52,986 nt of DNA from GWF sp031972135 (GCA_031972135.1 DALYFH010000002.1:1-52986), one strand, 5' to 3'. Counted from the first letter of the stretch, positions 7,883-16,531 are shown. Notes: generated by a model from the sequence alone, not told the origin. Numbers and translations: made by a program.

Positions 7883-10800
7883 TCAAAAATATTCTAGACT
7901 TCAAAGGTCTCAAAATCCAGCTCGCCTCTCCTGACACTGTCAGAGAGTGGAGCTTTGGCGAAGTGACCAAGCCAGAGACTATCAACTATCGTACGCTCAA
8001 GCCCGAAAAAGATGGACTCTTTTGTGAGAAGATCTTTGGTCCTACCAAAGATTACGAATGTTACTGTGGTAAGTACAAAAGAATTCGTTATCGAGGCATT
8101 ATCTGTGATAAGTGTGGCGTCGAAGTAACCCAGAGCCGCGTTCGTCGCGAGCGCATGGGTCACATCAACCTCGCTGCTCCAGTAGCTCACATCTGGTACT
8201 TTAAGGGCGCTCCTAGCAAACTAAGTTTGCTTATGAATGTTGCTCCTAAGGCGCTATCTTCTGTCGTCTACTTTAGCAAATATCTAGTTTTGACCGTCGA
8301 CAAAGACAAAAAAGCTAAAGTCATCGAAAACGTCATGGCTGAAAAACAAAAAGCCGTAGACGCTCTAGACGCTTCTGTAAAAGAAGCTATGGAGAAGGTG
8401 AAAGATAATCTAAGTAAAGAAGCCACTGAGCATCAAAAACTCAGCGCCAAGAAAACTATTGAGAAGCTTCGCGAGAACCTAGTTATAGACAAGGATCAAA
8501 CCGAAGAAATCTACAAAACCGTCCTCTCAATGGCCAAGCGTATCGTCCCAGGTACAGTCATGTCCGAAGACGAATTCTTGAAGCTCGAAGAATACGGGGC
8601 AGTTGATCACTTAACTGTCGGCATGGGTGCCGAATCTATCCTCGGATACCTCGAAGGTCTAGACATCCAAAAACTAAGTCGAGATCTCAAAGAAGAACTC
8701 AAGAACGAAGTAGCAGGCGCCAAACGCGTCAAGCTAGCCAAGCGTCTCAAAGTAGTAGACGGTCTCAAAAATGCTGGCCTCTCAGCTGCTTGGATGGTTC
8801 TCAAAGTCCTCCCAGTTCTACCTCCAGAGCTACGTCCTATGGTCCAGCTCTCGGGTGGTCGCTTTGCGAGTTCAGATCTCAACGATCTTTACCGCCGCGT
8901 CATCAACCGCAACAACCGTCTCAAACACCTAATCGATCTTGGTGCTCCTGAGATCATCCTTAGGAACGAGAAGCGCATGCTCCAAGAAGCAGTTGATTCA
9001 TTAATTGATGCATCACAAGCCAAGACTTCGCGTCGCCGCGCAGTCAAGCCACTTCGCTCACTCTCTGACATGTTGTCAGGTAAGCAAGGTCGCTTCCGCC
9101 AGAACCTCCTCGGTAAACGCGTAGACTATTCTGGTCGCTCCGTCATCGTGGTTGGTCCTGAGCTCTCACTTGACCAATGTGGTCTCCCCAAAGACATGGC
9201 TCTTGAGATGTTCAAGCCATTTGTGCTACGGGAACTAATTAGTGGCGGCATAGCCCCTAACGTTAAGAGTGCCAAACACGCAATTGAGAGAAAAGATCCT
9301 CTAGTGTTTGATATTCTCGAGAAGATCACCAAAAATCATCCCGTGCTACTTAACCGTGCTCCAACACTGCACAAGTTAGGTATCCAGGCTTTCTATCCAG
9401 TCTTGATCGAGGGTAATGCTATCCAGCTTCACCCCTGTGTCTGTGCAGGATACAACGCTGACTTTGATGGTGACCAGATGGCTGTTCACGTGCCACTCTC
9501 GGCAACTGCAGTCGCTGAGGCTGCCTCACGCATGCTCGCCGAAAACAATCTACTCAAGCCTGCTAACGGTAGTCCAATCACGGTTCCCAACAAAGAAATG
9601 GCCCTAGGTTGCTACTACTTAACTAGCTTTGATCCAGATTTCAAAGAATGCACCGAGATCTTCTCAGACGAGCACAGTGCTCGCGCTGCTGCGGAAGCTG
9701 GACGGGTCAATCTACGTCAGAGTGCCAAAGTCAGAATTGGTGGCAAGATTATCACCACTTCTGTTGGCCGTATCATCTTTAACGAAGCACTCCCAGTTGA
9801 ACTCCGTTTCATCAACGAGAGTGTCAACGCCAAGATGATTACTGATCTGATCAAAGAGGCTATAAGATTGTTTGACAACAAAACAGTCGCTAACCTTGTC
9901 GACAGAATTAAGTCCATGGGCTTCTCATATCTAACTACTTCGGGTCTCTCAGTCGCAGTCTCCGACAACATTTTGTTTGCGGGCAAAGACAAGATGATCA
10001 AAGAAGCAGATAGTCGTGTTAACCAGATCTTAGAGACTTACAATCAGGGTCTAATTACCGAAGAAGAAAAGCGAAGACTCAGTTTTGAAGTCTGGATGGA
10101 GACTACCGAGAGTATCGCTAACGCTACTTGGGATATGTTTGACGAGCGTAACGCCGTTAAGATCATTATCAACTCAGGTGGTACTCGTGCTAGTCGCGAT
10201 CAGGTCAAACAGCTATCCGCTATGCGTGGACTAGTCGTTGACCCTCTAGGTAAGATCGTGGAGATGCCAACCAAGAGTAACTTCCGCGAAGGATTATCAA
10301 TCTTCGAGTACGTTACCTCCTCGCGTGGTTCACGCAAAGGTCTAACTGACTCAGCTCTAAAAACAGCTGATGCAGGTTACCTTACTCGTCGTTTGGTTGA
10401 CGTGTCTCACACAGCAATCATTAGAGACCAAGACTGCGAAACTACCGAGAGTCTCGTCATTGAGACTACCGGCTCACGCGGCAAACATTTTGAGAAGCGT
10501 GTTTTAGGTCGAGTCCTAGCCAAAGCCGTCAAAGGTATTGCCAAAAAAGGTGATGTCATTGATGACGAATTAGCCAAAAAACTCTACGAGTCCAAAGTCG
10601 AGAGTATCGAGATTCGCTCTCCTCTAACATGTCGCGCCAAAGTAGGCGTCTGTGCTACCTGTTACGGTTGGGATTTCTCAACTCGTCGCCTCGTCGAGGC
10701 AGGTACTCCTGTCGGTGTTATAGCCGCACAGAGTATTGGTGAACCAGGTACACAGCTAACCATGCGTGTTAAACATGCTGGTGGTATCGTTGGTCTTGAC

Positions 10801-11505
10801 GTGACGCAGGGACTACCACGGGTCGAAGAACTCTTTGAGGTCAGAAATCCCAAGGTAGTTGCTCCTCTCGCTACAGTTTCAGGCAAAGTCGAAGTCGAAG
10901 AGACTCCAGATGGTAACAAAGTAACCGTTACCGATAGCAAATCTGGCGACAAAGATGAATACTTTGTTCCAGCAACGCTTACGCTCACCGTCAAAGACAA
11001 AGACGTAATCGCTGCCGGTATGCCACTAGCCGTAGGTCCTCAAAATGTTCAAGAGGTCCTAAGAGTTAGAGGTCTTAGGGACGCTCAGCTCTACCTGATC
11101 CAAGAAATCCAAAATGTCTACGAGAGTCAGGGTATCCCGATCTCAGACAAGCATTTTGAGGTTATCGTTCGTGAGATGAGCAGCAAAGTTAAGGTCGAAG
11201 AGTCAGGTGACACTACCTTAATCTCTGGTGAAGTAGTAGATCGCTACACCTTCGAAGGTGGTAACGACGCTGCACTCGCCGAAGGTGGTGAGCCAGCAAC
11301 AGCTACCCAGGTACTCCTCGGTATCACACGAGCTGCATTGCACACCCACTCATGGCTCTCTGCTGCATCATTTGAGCAGACAACCAACGTTCTCTCCGAA
11401 AGCGCATTAGTCGGCGCTATCGACCCACTCTTGGGTCTCAAGGAGAACGTCATTATTGGACGACTTATCCCCACCAACTCTGAGGTAGAAGTTGTGGTAC
11501 AATAG
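7879..11505 (+). CDS. rpoC: DNA-directed RNA polymerase subunit beta-prime
   Basis: The 1208-residue beta-prime subunit, which carries the catalytic magnesium site NADFDGDQ at about residues 525-532. The N-terminal zinc site is formed by CYCGKY and CDKCG (about residues 61-80), and the second zinc site includes CRAKVGVCATCYG (about 918-930). The bridge and trigger helix region is recognisable from GVIAAQSIGEPGTQLTMR. Translationally coupled to rpoB. The last codons (GTG GTA CAA TAG) also form the -10 box for rpsL. Confidence 0.99.
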   Translation: MIKNILDFKGLKIQLASPDTVREWSFGEVTKPETINYRTLKPEKDGLFCEKIFGPTKDYECYCGKYKRIRYRGIICDKCGVEVTQSRVRRERMGHINLAAPVAHIWYFKGAPSKLSLLMNVAPKALSSVVYFSKYLVLTVDKDKKAKVIENVMAEKQKAVDALDASVKEAMEKVKDNLSKEATEHQKLSAKKTIEKLRENLVIDKDQTEEIYKTVLSMAKRIVPGTVMSEDEFLKLEEYGAVDHLTVGMGAESILGYLEGLDIQKLSRDLKEELKNEVAGAKRVKLAKRLKVVDGLKNAGLSAAWMVLKVLPVLPPELRPMVQLSGGRFASSDLNDLYRRVINRNNRLKHLIDLGAPEIILRNEKRMLQEAVDSLIDASQAKTSRRRAVKPLRSLSDMLSGKQGRFRQNLLGKRVDYSGRSVIVVGPELSLDQCGLPKDMALEMFKPFVLRELISGGIAPNVKSAKHAIERKDPLVFDILEKITKNHPVLLNRAPTLHKLGIQAFYPVLIEGNAIQLHPCVCAGYNADFDGDQMAVHVPLSATAVAEAASRMLAENNLLKPANGSPITVPNKEMALGCYYLTSFDPDFKECTEIFSDEHSARAAAEAGRVNLRQSAKVRIGGKIITTSVGRIIFNEALPVELRFINESVNAKMITDLIKEAIRLFDNKTVANLVDRIKSMGFSYLTTSGLSVAVSDNILFAGKDKMIKEADSRVNQILETYNQGLITEEEKRRLSFEVWMETTESIANATWDMFDERNAVKIIINSGGTRASRDQVKQLSAMRGLVVDPLGKIVEMPTKSNFREGLSIFEYVTSSRGSRKGLTDSALKTADAGYLTRRLVDVSHTAIIRDQDCETTESLVIETTGSRGKHFEKRVLGRVLAKAVKGIAKKGDVIDDELAKKLYESKVESIEIRSPLTCRAKVGVCATCYGWDFSTRRLVEAGTPVGVIAAQSIGEPGTQLTMRVKHAGGIVGLDVTQGLPRVEELFEVRNPKVVAPLATVSGKVEVEETPDGNKVTVTDSKSGDKDEYFVPATLTLTVKDKDVIAAGMPLAVGPQNVQEVLRVRGLRDAQLYLIQEIQNVYESQGIPISDKHFEVIVREMSSKVKVEESGDTTLISGEVVDRYTFEGGNDAALAEGGEPATATQVLLGITRAALHTHSWLSAASFEQTTNVLSESALVGAIDPLLGLKENVIIGRLIPTNSEVEVVVQ
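11495..11503 (+). promoter_or_regulatory. Extended -10 for rpsL inside the end of rpoC
   Basis: TGGTACAAT, with TACAAT at 11498-11503, made by the last sense codons and stop of rpoC. ATG of rpsL is 12 bases downstream, so an internal promoter would give a leader of only about five bases. Confidence 0.55.
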
Positions 11506-11515
11506 CGAGATCATT

Positions 11516-11932
11516 ATGCCAACAGTAAACCAACTAATCAAAAAAGGTAGACATAGCAGACCCAGCCACGGTAAGGCTGGAGCGCTCCGAAAAGGTTACA
11601 ACGCCAAGCGTCGTTCGATGGTCGAGTATAGCTCACCTCAGAAGCGTGGTGTTTGTGTCATAGTCAAAACCATGACACCAAAAAAACCTAACTCAGCACT
11701 GCGTAAAGTAGCTCGTGTCCGCTTGTCTAACAAACAAGAAGTGACCGCCTACATTATGGGCGAAGGCCACAACTTGGCTGAGCACTCAGTCGTCTTAGTT
11801 CGTGGTGGACGTGTCAAAGATCTACCTGGTGTAAAGTATCACATTGTTCGTGGCAAATACGACACTGCTGGGGTCGATGGCCGCAAAACTAGTCGTAGTA
11901 AATACGGCGCCAAGCGCCCCAAAGCTAAATAA
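11516..11932 (+). CDS. rpsL: 30S ribosomal protein S12 (uS12)
   Basis: A 138-residue decoding-centre protein of the small subunit that monitors codon-anticodon pairing with 16S rRNA. The streptomycin-site loop MTPKKPNSALRK and the second loop GGRVKDLPGVKYH are intact and have the usual sensitive-type lysines. The start at ATG 11516 gives the family N-terminus MPTVNQLIKKGR; an in-frame ATG at 11492 lies inside rpoC and would add eight unlikely residues. rpsG follows 13 bases later, as in a standard str operon. Confidence 0.98.
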   Translation: MPTVNQLIKKGRHSRPSHGKAGALRKGYNAKRRSMVEYSSPQKRGVCVIVKTMTPKKPNSALRKVARVRLSNKQEVTAYIMGEGHNLAEHSVVLVRGGRVKDLPGVKYHIVRGKYDTAGVDGRKTSRSKYGAKRPKAK

Positions 11933-11945
11933 GGAATAAAATATT

Positions 11946-12422
11946 ATGCGTAGCAAATCAGCTAACCTCCGCTCCGTTGCGGTCGATGGTAAATACAAAA
12001 GTCTCGAAGTTGCCAAGCTTATCAACCGTGTAATGGTCGATGGCAAAAGAACTGTCGCTATGCGTCAGGTCTATAACGCTCTAGACATCATCGAAGAAAA
12101 AACCAAGCAAAAAGCACTAGATGTTCTTATGCTTGCGCTAAACACGATCAAACCAAAGACAGAGGTTCGCTCTCGCCGTATTGGTGGTGCTGCTTACCAG
12201 GTTCCTATGCCTGTCTCACCTCGCCGTCAGTTCTCTCTCTCTATTCGTTGGTTAGTTGAATACGCTAACGCTAGGAGTAACAGCGAGTTTCATAGTTTTG
12301 GCGAAAAACTAGCTGCCGAGATCCTAGATGCTGGTAATGGTCTAGGTGCTTCTATTAAGAAGCGCGATGATGTTCACCGTATGGCCGAAGCCAACAAAGC
12401 CTTCTCTCACTTTAGGTGGTAG
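11946..12422 (+). CDS. rpsG: 30S ribosomal protein S7 (uS7)
   Basis: A 158-residue primary 16S rRNA binder that nucleates the 30S head and lies near the E site. The conserved stretches IKPKTEVRSRRIGGAAYQVP and KKRDDVHRMAEANKAFSHFRW are present, and the protein ends at the usual FRW. An AAGGAA Shine-Dalgarno sits 9 bases upstream. fusA and tuf, which usually follow directly, are displaced by about 2 kb here by tgt and an unknown gene. Confidence 0.98.
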   Translation: MRSKSANLRSVAVDGKYKSLEVAKLINRVMVDGKRTVAMRQVYNALDIIEEKTKQKALDVLMLALNTIKPKTEVRSRRIGGAAYQVPMPVSPRRQFSLSIRWLVEYANARSNSEFHSFGEKLAAEILDAGNGLGASIKKRDDVHRMAEANKAFSHFRW

Positions 12423-12434
12423 TAATTTACCAAT

Positions 12435-12566
12435 ATGACTCTTACCGAGATACCTTTACCAGTAGAAGAGATAGTTCCAGAAAAGATTGGGAAGATGACC
12501 GAAGAAGATTGGCAGAGACTAGAGCTTGAAATGATGATTGAGACTCTCACTTATAACCGCGGATAG
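12435..12566 (+). CDS. Small acidic hypothetical protein (43 residues)
   Basis: ATG 12435 opens a 43-codon frame ending TAG at 12564-12566. The product is acidic, with a Pro-Val-Glu-rich start, one Trp (EEDWQRLELEMM) and a likely amphipathic C-terminal helix. It follows rpsG by 12 bases and ends 3 bases before the end of the convergent tgt gene, so it fills the gap almost exactly. No family is recognised and the ribosome-binding site is weak (GGTGG); it could be chance. Confidence 0.4.
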   Translation: MTLTEIPLPVEEIVPEKIGKMTEEDWQRLELEMMIETLTYNRG

Positions 12567-12569
12567 CTA

Positions 12570-13631
12570 TCACAATTTCTCCATCAAAGTCGCATAGAAT
12601 CTCAAATTGTGAATCGTGGCGAGCCTAAGCACGGCTTTATCTTTAGCTTTCCACATTCTATATAAATCTGCTCTAGTTATTGTTGTACAGAGTTCACAAT
12701 CACACAGTGTGGATACTAGTACATTTTCTTCTTTATGGCTCGCGTGTGTGGGATTGTAGTATTCGTAAAAAGTAGGGGAGTGGACGTCAATTTTATCCAT
12801 CGACTCCGCTGCATAAACATAAAGTCTGCCATGTCTGGCGTCACGTGTCGGTAGTACGCAATCAAATATTTGCCAACCCAATGCTACACATTTCACGATA
12901 TCATCGGGTTTACCTATCCCGAGTCCATATAGTAGCGCATCTTTTGGTAGTGTCTCAGCCATAAGTCGGGCACTCTCAATATCAAAAACTCCATCTTTCA
13001 TAGGCCACCCACCGTATCCATAAGCCGGGAATCCTATCTCCATGAGCTCTTTCATGCTCCGCTTCCGCAGTTCTGGATAATTTCCTCCTTGCACTACTCC
13101 AACGAGGCATGGTCTAGGCTGGCCGGTCTCACTAATAATTTTTTCAAACTCTGCCTTGCATCTCTTCGCCCATGAGGTGGTCCTGGCGACCGTTTCTTCG
13201 GCTTCTTGGTAAGTCGCATCAGGCGGCGTAAAGTCATCTAAGACCACACACAGATCAGTCTTCATTGTAAGTTGATATCTAATTGAATCTTCTGGGGTTA
13301 GTAAGTGTTCTACTCCGTCCATTACAAAAACAACACCCTCATCCGTGATTCTCCCGCTCCCGCTCTTTGCGATACTCATTACCTGAAATCCACCTGAGTC
13401 AGAGATGATCGCTCCATTCCAACCGATCATCGGTCTAACCCCACCTGCAGAGGTCGTTTTCTCATATCCTTGCTCTCTTAGTAGGTGAAAAGTGTTAACA
13501 AGCACTCCTGGCAGTCCTACGTTTTTGACATCTCGCCATGAGAGCTCTCTCACAAACCCACGCGTTGCATCCGGAAAAAATAGGGGTAGGGGCAGGGTAG
13601 TCCCATCTAGTAATCTAAAGTCTGTTTGCAC
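12570..13631 (-). CDS. tgt: Queuine/archaeosine-type tRNA-guanine transglycosylase homologue
   Basis: A 353-residue TIM-barrel enzyme of the family that swaps guanine in tRNA for a modified base. Present: catalytic Asp in ISDSGGFQVMS, Gln in GVVQGG, the nucleophile region FDCVLPTRDARHG, and the C-terminal zinc site CDCELC with a later His. Unusual: the base-pocket loop normally GGLAVGE is GGWPMKD, and the DEC tripeptide of the pocket is DDF. The exchanged base may therefore differ from preQ1; that is inference. The start is GTG 13631, 8 bases after a TATAAT, with no Shine-Dalgarno. No queuosine synthesis genes are nearby. Confidence 0.88.
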   Translation of the reverse strand: MQTDFRLLDGTTLPLPLFFPDATRGFVRELSWRDVKNVGLPGVLVNTFHLLREQGYEKTTSAGGVRPMIGWNGAIISDSGGFQVMSIAKSGSGRITDEGVVFVMDGVEHLLTPEDSIRYQLTMKTDLCVVLDDFTPPDATYQEAEETVARTTSWAKRCKAEFEKIISETGQPRPCLVGVVQGGNYPELRKRSMKELMEIGFPAYGYGGWPMKDGVFDIESARLMAETLPKDALLYGLGIGKPDDIVKCVALGWQIFDCVLPTRDARHGRLYVYAAESMDKIDVHSPTFYEYYNPTHASHKEENVLVSTLCDCELCTTITRADLYRMWKAKDKAVLRLATIHNLRFYATLMEKL

Positions 13632-13639
13632 AACTCTAG

Positions 13640-13645
13640 ATTATA
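13640..13645 (-). promoter_or_regulatory. -10 box of tgt (leaderless)
   Basis: A perfect TATAAT on the minus strand ends 8 bases before the GTG start, so the transcript should begin at or within 1-2 bases of the start codon. The -35 position reads GATTTT and abuts the palindrome at 13671-13687. Confidence 0.6.
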
Positions 13646-13670
13646 CATGGCATTATCATGAGAAAATCTA

Positions 13671-13687
13671 AGGATTTGACAAATCCT
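13671..13687. promoter_or_regulatory. Palindrome centred on the -35 box (candidate operator 1)
   Basis: AGGATTT (13671-13677), GAC, AAATCCT (13681-13687): a perfect 7-base inverted repeat whose centre contains the TTGACA -35 of the rightward promoter and which abuts the leftward tgt promoter. Its half-site shares GGATT/AATCC with the second palindrome. Confidence 0.6.
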
Positions 13688-13704
13688 CTCGCTCTCTCGA
13701 TAAT
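13676..13704 (+). promoter_or_regulatory. Near-consensus sigma-70 promoter for the 152-residue protein
   Basis: TTGACA (13676-13681), 17-base spacer, GATAAT (13699-13704). This is the best -35/-10 pair in the window. The predicted start is near 13711, leaving a leader of about 26 bases with the AAGGAG site at 13727-13732. Confidence 0.82.
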
Positions 13705-13718
13705 CCTCTATAGGATTA
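13701..13718. promoter_or_regulatory. Palindrome over the -10 box and start point (candidate operator 2)
   Basis: TAATCC (13701-13706), TCTATA, GGATTA (13713-13718): a perfect 6-base inverted repeat that overlaps the -10 and the predicted start. Its centre is about 30 bases, near three helical turns, from the centre of candidate operator 1. Confidence 0.6.
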
Positions 13719-13736
13719 ATTGTATTAAGGAGAGTT

Positions 13737-14195
13737 ATGCTAGAGGAATCAAATATTGAAAATTTTAATGATGCTACGGAGGATGGATGTGGTCTAACTA
13801 ATGGTCAAATCGCTATATTAAGCGAGGCAGTTCCCGGATTTGATGTTAACTCATATAATGAGAAACTCGGGAAAAAAGCCGAGGAGTTATTGGATGTAAT
13901 CAATACTCATGCTGTCTTTTCTGCACCAGCAGTAATTGGCGCAGGGCTAATATTACTTACCGAGGCTATGCACGCAAAGAGTGGTGGTGAGATGCCATCT
14001 CTGTTTAATACGCTTGGAGGGAAGGCGCTTGCAGTAACAGTTACGAATATGTTCTACCGTATGGTACAAGTTTCTAACCAAGCTGAAACCGGAAAAAAAC
14101 AGGTCAACAGAGCTGTGTTGAGTCAAACTAAACGTGATCTTGCACAGTTCTTTCAATCCGAAAGGATTGATCGCACAGTATTAGATCAAATCTAA
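13737..14195 (+). CDS. Hypothetical protein under a strong, probably repressible promoter
   Basis: A 152-residue protein of no recognised family. The N-terminal 30 residues are acidic, a helical region follows (AEELLDVINTHAVF), then a Gly/Ala/Leu-rich hydrophobic stretch (about residues 60-80), a second hydrophobic stretch (about 95-112) and a Gln/Lys/Arg-rich C-terminal helix. It could be a small membrane or helical-bundle protein; there is no clear helix-turn-helix. It has a good Shine-Dalgarno (AAGGAG, 5 bases before ATG). It stands alone between divergent tgt and fusA, and its promoter holds two palindromes with shared half-sites, so expression is probably conditional. Confidence 0.75.
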   Translation: MLEESNIENFNDATEDGCGLTNGQIAILSEAVPGFDVNSYNEKLGKKAEELLDVINTHAVFSAPAVIGAGLILLTEAMHAKSGGEMPSLFNTLGGKALAVTVTNMFYRMVQVSNQAETGKKQVNRAVLSQTKRDLAQFFQSERIDRTVLDQI

Positions 14196-14226
14196 CTATA
14201 ACGCTAGTGCCTGCAAAGCTATCCTA

Positions 14227-14255
14227 TTCCCAAACTCTCTCGACTAGGGTACAAT
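14227..14255 (+). promoter_or_regulatory. Promoter of fusA-tuf
   Basis: TTCCCA (14227-14232), 17-base spacer, TACAAT (14250-14255). The start near 14262 would give a leader of about 123 bases before fusA. The -35 is weak (4 of 6). Confidence 0.5.
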
Positions 14256-14263
14256 ACACTCTT

Positions 14264-14375
14264 GCCCGCCGTAGTTTTGTACGAAGGTGGGTGCCTCATT
14301 TGATTGAGTAATTAATTATTTTAATTTTCTAACTTCTAAAACCTTTTAGAATTTAGGATTTGTAGTTTAGGATTT
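14264..14375 (+). promoter_or_regulatory. fusA leader with hairpin, palindrome and direct repeats
   Basis: The leader holds a possible hairpin, CCCGCC (from 14265) with GGTGGG (ending about 14291, one G-U pair), a perfect palindrome TTCTAAAA-CC-TTTTAGAA (14334-14351), and the 10-base direct repeat TTTAGGATTT at 14352-14361 and 14366-14375. The start codon at 14385 has no close Shine-Dalgarno. Function unknown; AT-rich repeats can be neutral. Confidence 0.4.
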
Positions 14376-14384
14376 AATAAACGT

Positions 14385-16520
14385 ATGGCTCAAAATTCTG
14401 TCAAAACCCAAGACCGCGAACTCCCAATGGACAAGATCAGGAACATTGGTATTATCGCTCACATCGACGCAGGCAAAACTACTACCTCAGAGCGTATTCT
14501 CTTCTACACCGGCAAATCCTACAAAATCGGCGACATCGACGACGGCAACACCCAGATGGACTGGATGGAGCAGGAAAAAGAGCGTGGTATCACGATCGTC
14601 TCTGCTGCCACCACCACTTTCTGGACCCCCAAACTCCCCAAAGCCATGTTTACCGCCCAGCACCGCATCAATCTAATTGATACTCCTGGACACGTCGACT
14701 TTACCGCTGAGGTAGAGCGATCTCTGCGCGTCCTCGATGGTGGTGTGACAGTGCTCGATGCCGAAGAAGGCGTGCAATCACAATCCGAGACCGTCTGGCG
14801 TCAAGCCGACAAATACAAAGTGCCACGTATCTGTTTTGTTAACAAAATGGACAAACTCGGTGCAGACTTTAAAAAGACTCTCGCTGACGTCGAAGACAAG
14901 CTCGGTGTCAAAACCGCAATTGTTACTTATCCAATTGGTGCCGAAAACTCCTTTAAGGGTGTCATCATGCTCCTCGAAGAGCAGGCAGTTATCTGGCTCG
15001 GTGACGAGACAGGTGCCAAATACGAAGTTGTCGAGATCCCAGAAGACATGAAGGATATTGCCGCCAAAGAGCGCGCCATCCTCGTCGAGCAGATCTGCGA
15101 GACCGATGACGCACTCCTCGAGAAATATCTAAACGGCGAAGTCCCAACCCTCCTCGAGCTCAAGGCCGCACTAAGAAAAGCTACCATCGCCTACAAACTA
15201 GTACCTATGTATTGTGGTACCAGTCTAAGGAATAAGGGAGTACAACCACTCCTCGACGGTATCGTCGACTACCTACCTTCTCCTCTAGACGTTCCTCCAG
15301 CTCAGGGCACAGTCCCACGCGAAGACACAATAGTTACACGTAAACCCGATGTCAAAGAACCTTTTGCCGGATTAGCCTTTAAGATCCAGGCAGATCCTCA
15401 CATCGGCAAACTAACCTATCTCCGCGTCTACTCAGGCAAGATTGAGTCAGGTAGCTACATCTACAACGCTACTCGCGACGTCACTGAGCGTGTCGGTCGT
15501 CTCGTTCTCATGCACGCTAATAATAGAGAAGAAGTCCCCTACGCCGAAGCAGGGGAGATTATCGGTGTCGTAGGTATGAAAGATACCAGAACCGGCGATA
15601 CTCTCTGTGTCCAAAATGATCCTGTCATCCTCGAGGGTATTAGTTTTGCCGAGCCAGTTATCTCTCTCGCCATCGAGCCCAAAACCAAGGCCGATCAAGA
15701 GAAGATGGGTACAGCACTCGCCAAACTCGCCGAAGAAGATCCAACTTTCCGTATTAAGACCAATCACGAGACCGGCCAGACCTTAATCTCTGGTATGGGT
15801 GAGCTCCAGCTCGAAGTCCTGGTCGACCGCATGAAACGTGAGTTTACTGTCGAGGCAAATGTCGGTGATCCACAGGTCGCTTATCGTGAGACTATCACAA
15901 AAGATGGTCAAGCAGAGGGTAAATACATCAAGCAAAGTGGTGGCCGTGGTCAGTATGGTCACTGTTTACTCCGTATCAAACCACTCGCTCGTGGCGAAGG
16001 CTTTAAGTTTGTAAACGCAATCGTTGGTGGTGCTATTCCTAAAGAGTTTATCTCTCCAATCGAAAAAGGCGTCAAAGAAGCTATGGAAAACGGCGTCGTT
16101 GCCGGCTATCCACTCGTCGACATGGAAGTCGAGCTCTATGATGGTAGTTTCCACGAAGTAGACTCTAGCGAAATTGCCTTTAAGATCGCAGGCTCTATGG
16201 CTCTCCAGTCTGCTGTCCGCAGTAGCAGTCCCGTAATCCTCGAACCTATCATGAAGCTCGAGATAACTACTCCAGACGATTTTATGGGTGACGTCATCGG
16301 CGATGTCTCGAGTAAAAGAGGTCAGATCCTCGGGACCGAGCAGCGCGGCAATACCCGCATTATTCTTTGCCAAGTTCCCTTGGCAGAACTCTCACGTTAT
16401 GTTACAATGTTACGCAGCATGACCCAAGGTCGGGCTAGTTCGTATATGGAAATGTCCCATTACGACCCCGTTCCTTCTAATATTGCTGAAAAAATTATTA
16501 ATAAGGAACAAAAGAACTAA
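14385..16520 (+). CDS. fusA: Elongation factor G
   Basis: A 711-residue translational GTPase that drives translocation. The G1 loop AHIDAGKTT, switch II DTPGHVDF and NKMDK specificity motif are in the N-terminal 160 residues, the effector stretch RGITIVSAATT is intact, and the C-terminal domains include GGRGQYGHC in domain IV. Length and motif order match canonical EF-G rather than a mitochondrial-type recycling paralogue. tuf follows 11 bases later. Confidence 0.98.
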   Translation: MAQNSVKTQDRELPMDKIRNIGIIAHIDAGKTTTSERILFYTGKSYKIGDIDDGNTQMDWMEQEKERGITIVSAATTTFWTPKLPKAMFTAQHRINLIDTPGHVDFTAEVERSLRVLDGGVTVLDAEEGVQSQSETVWRQADKYKVPRICFVNKMDKLGADFKKTLADVEDKLGVKTAIVTYPIGAENSFKGVIMLLEEQAVIWLGDETGAKYEVVEIPEDMKDIAAKERAILVEQICETDDALLEKYLNGEVPTLLELKAALRKATIAYKLVPMYCGTSLRNKGVQPLLDGIVDYLPSPLDVPPAQGTVPREDTIVTRKPDVKEPFAGLAFKIQADPHIGKLTYLRVYSGKIESGSYIYNATRDVTERVGRLVLMHANNREEVPYAEAGEIIGVVGMKDTRTGDTLCVQNDPVILEGISFAEPVISLAIEPKTKADQEKMGTALAKLAEEDPTFRIKTNHETGQTLISGMGELQLEVLVDRMKREFTVEANVGDPQVAYRETITKDGQAEGKYIKQSGGRGQYGHCLLRIKPLARGEGFKFVNAIVGGAIPKEFISPIEKGVKEAMENGVVAGYPLVDMEVELYDGSFHEVDSSEIAFKIAGSMALQSAVRSSSPVILEPIMKLEITTPDDFMGDVIGDVSSKRGQILGTEQRGNTRIILCQVPLAELSRYVTMLRSMTQGRASSYMEMSHYDPVPSNIAEKIINKEQKN

Positions 16521-16531
16521 GGAGACCTAAT

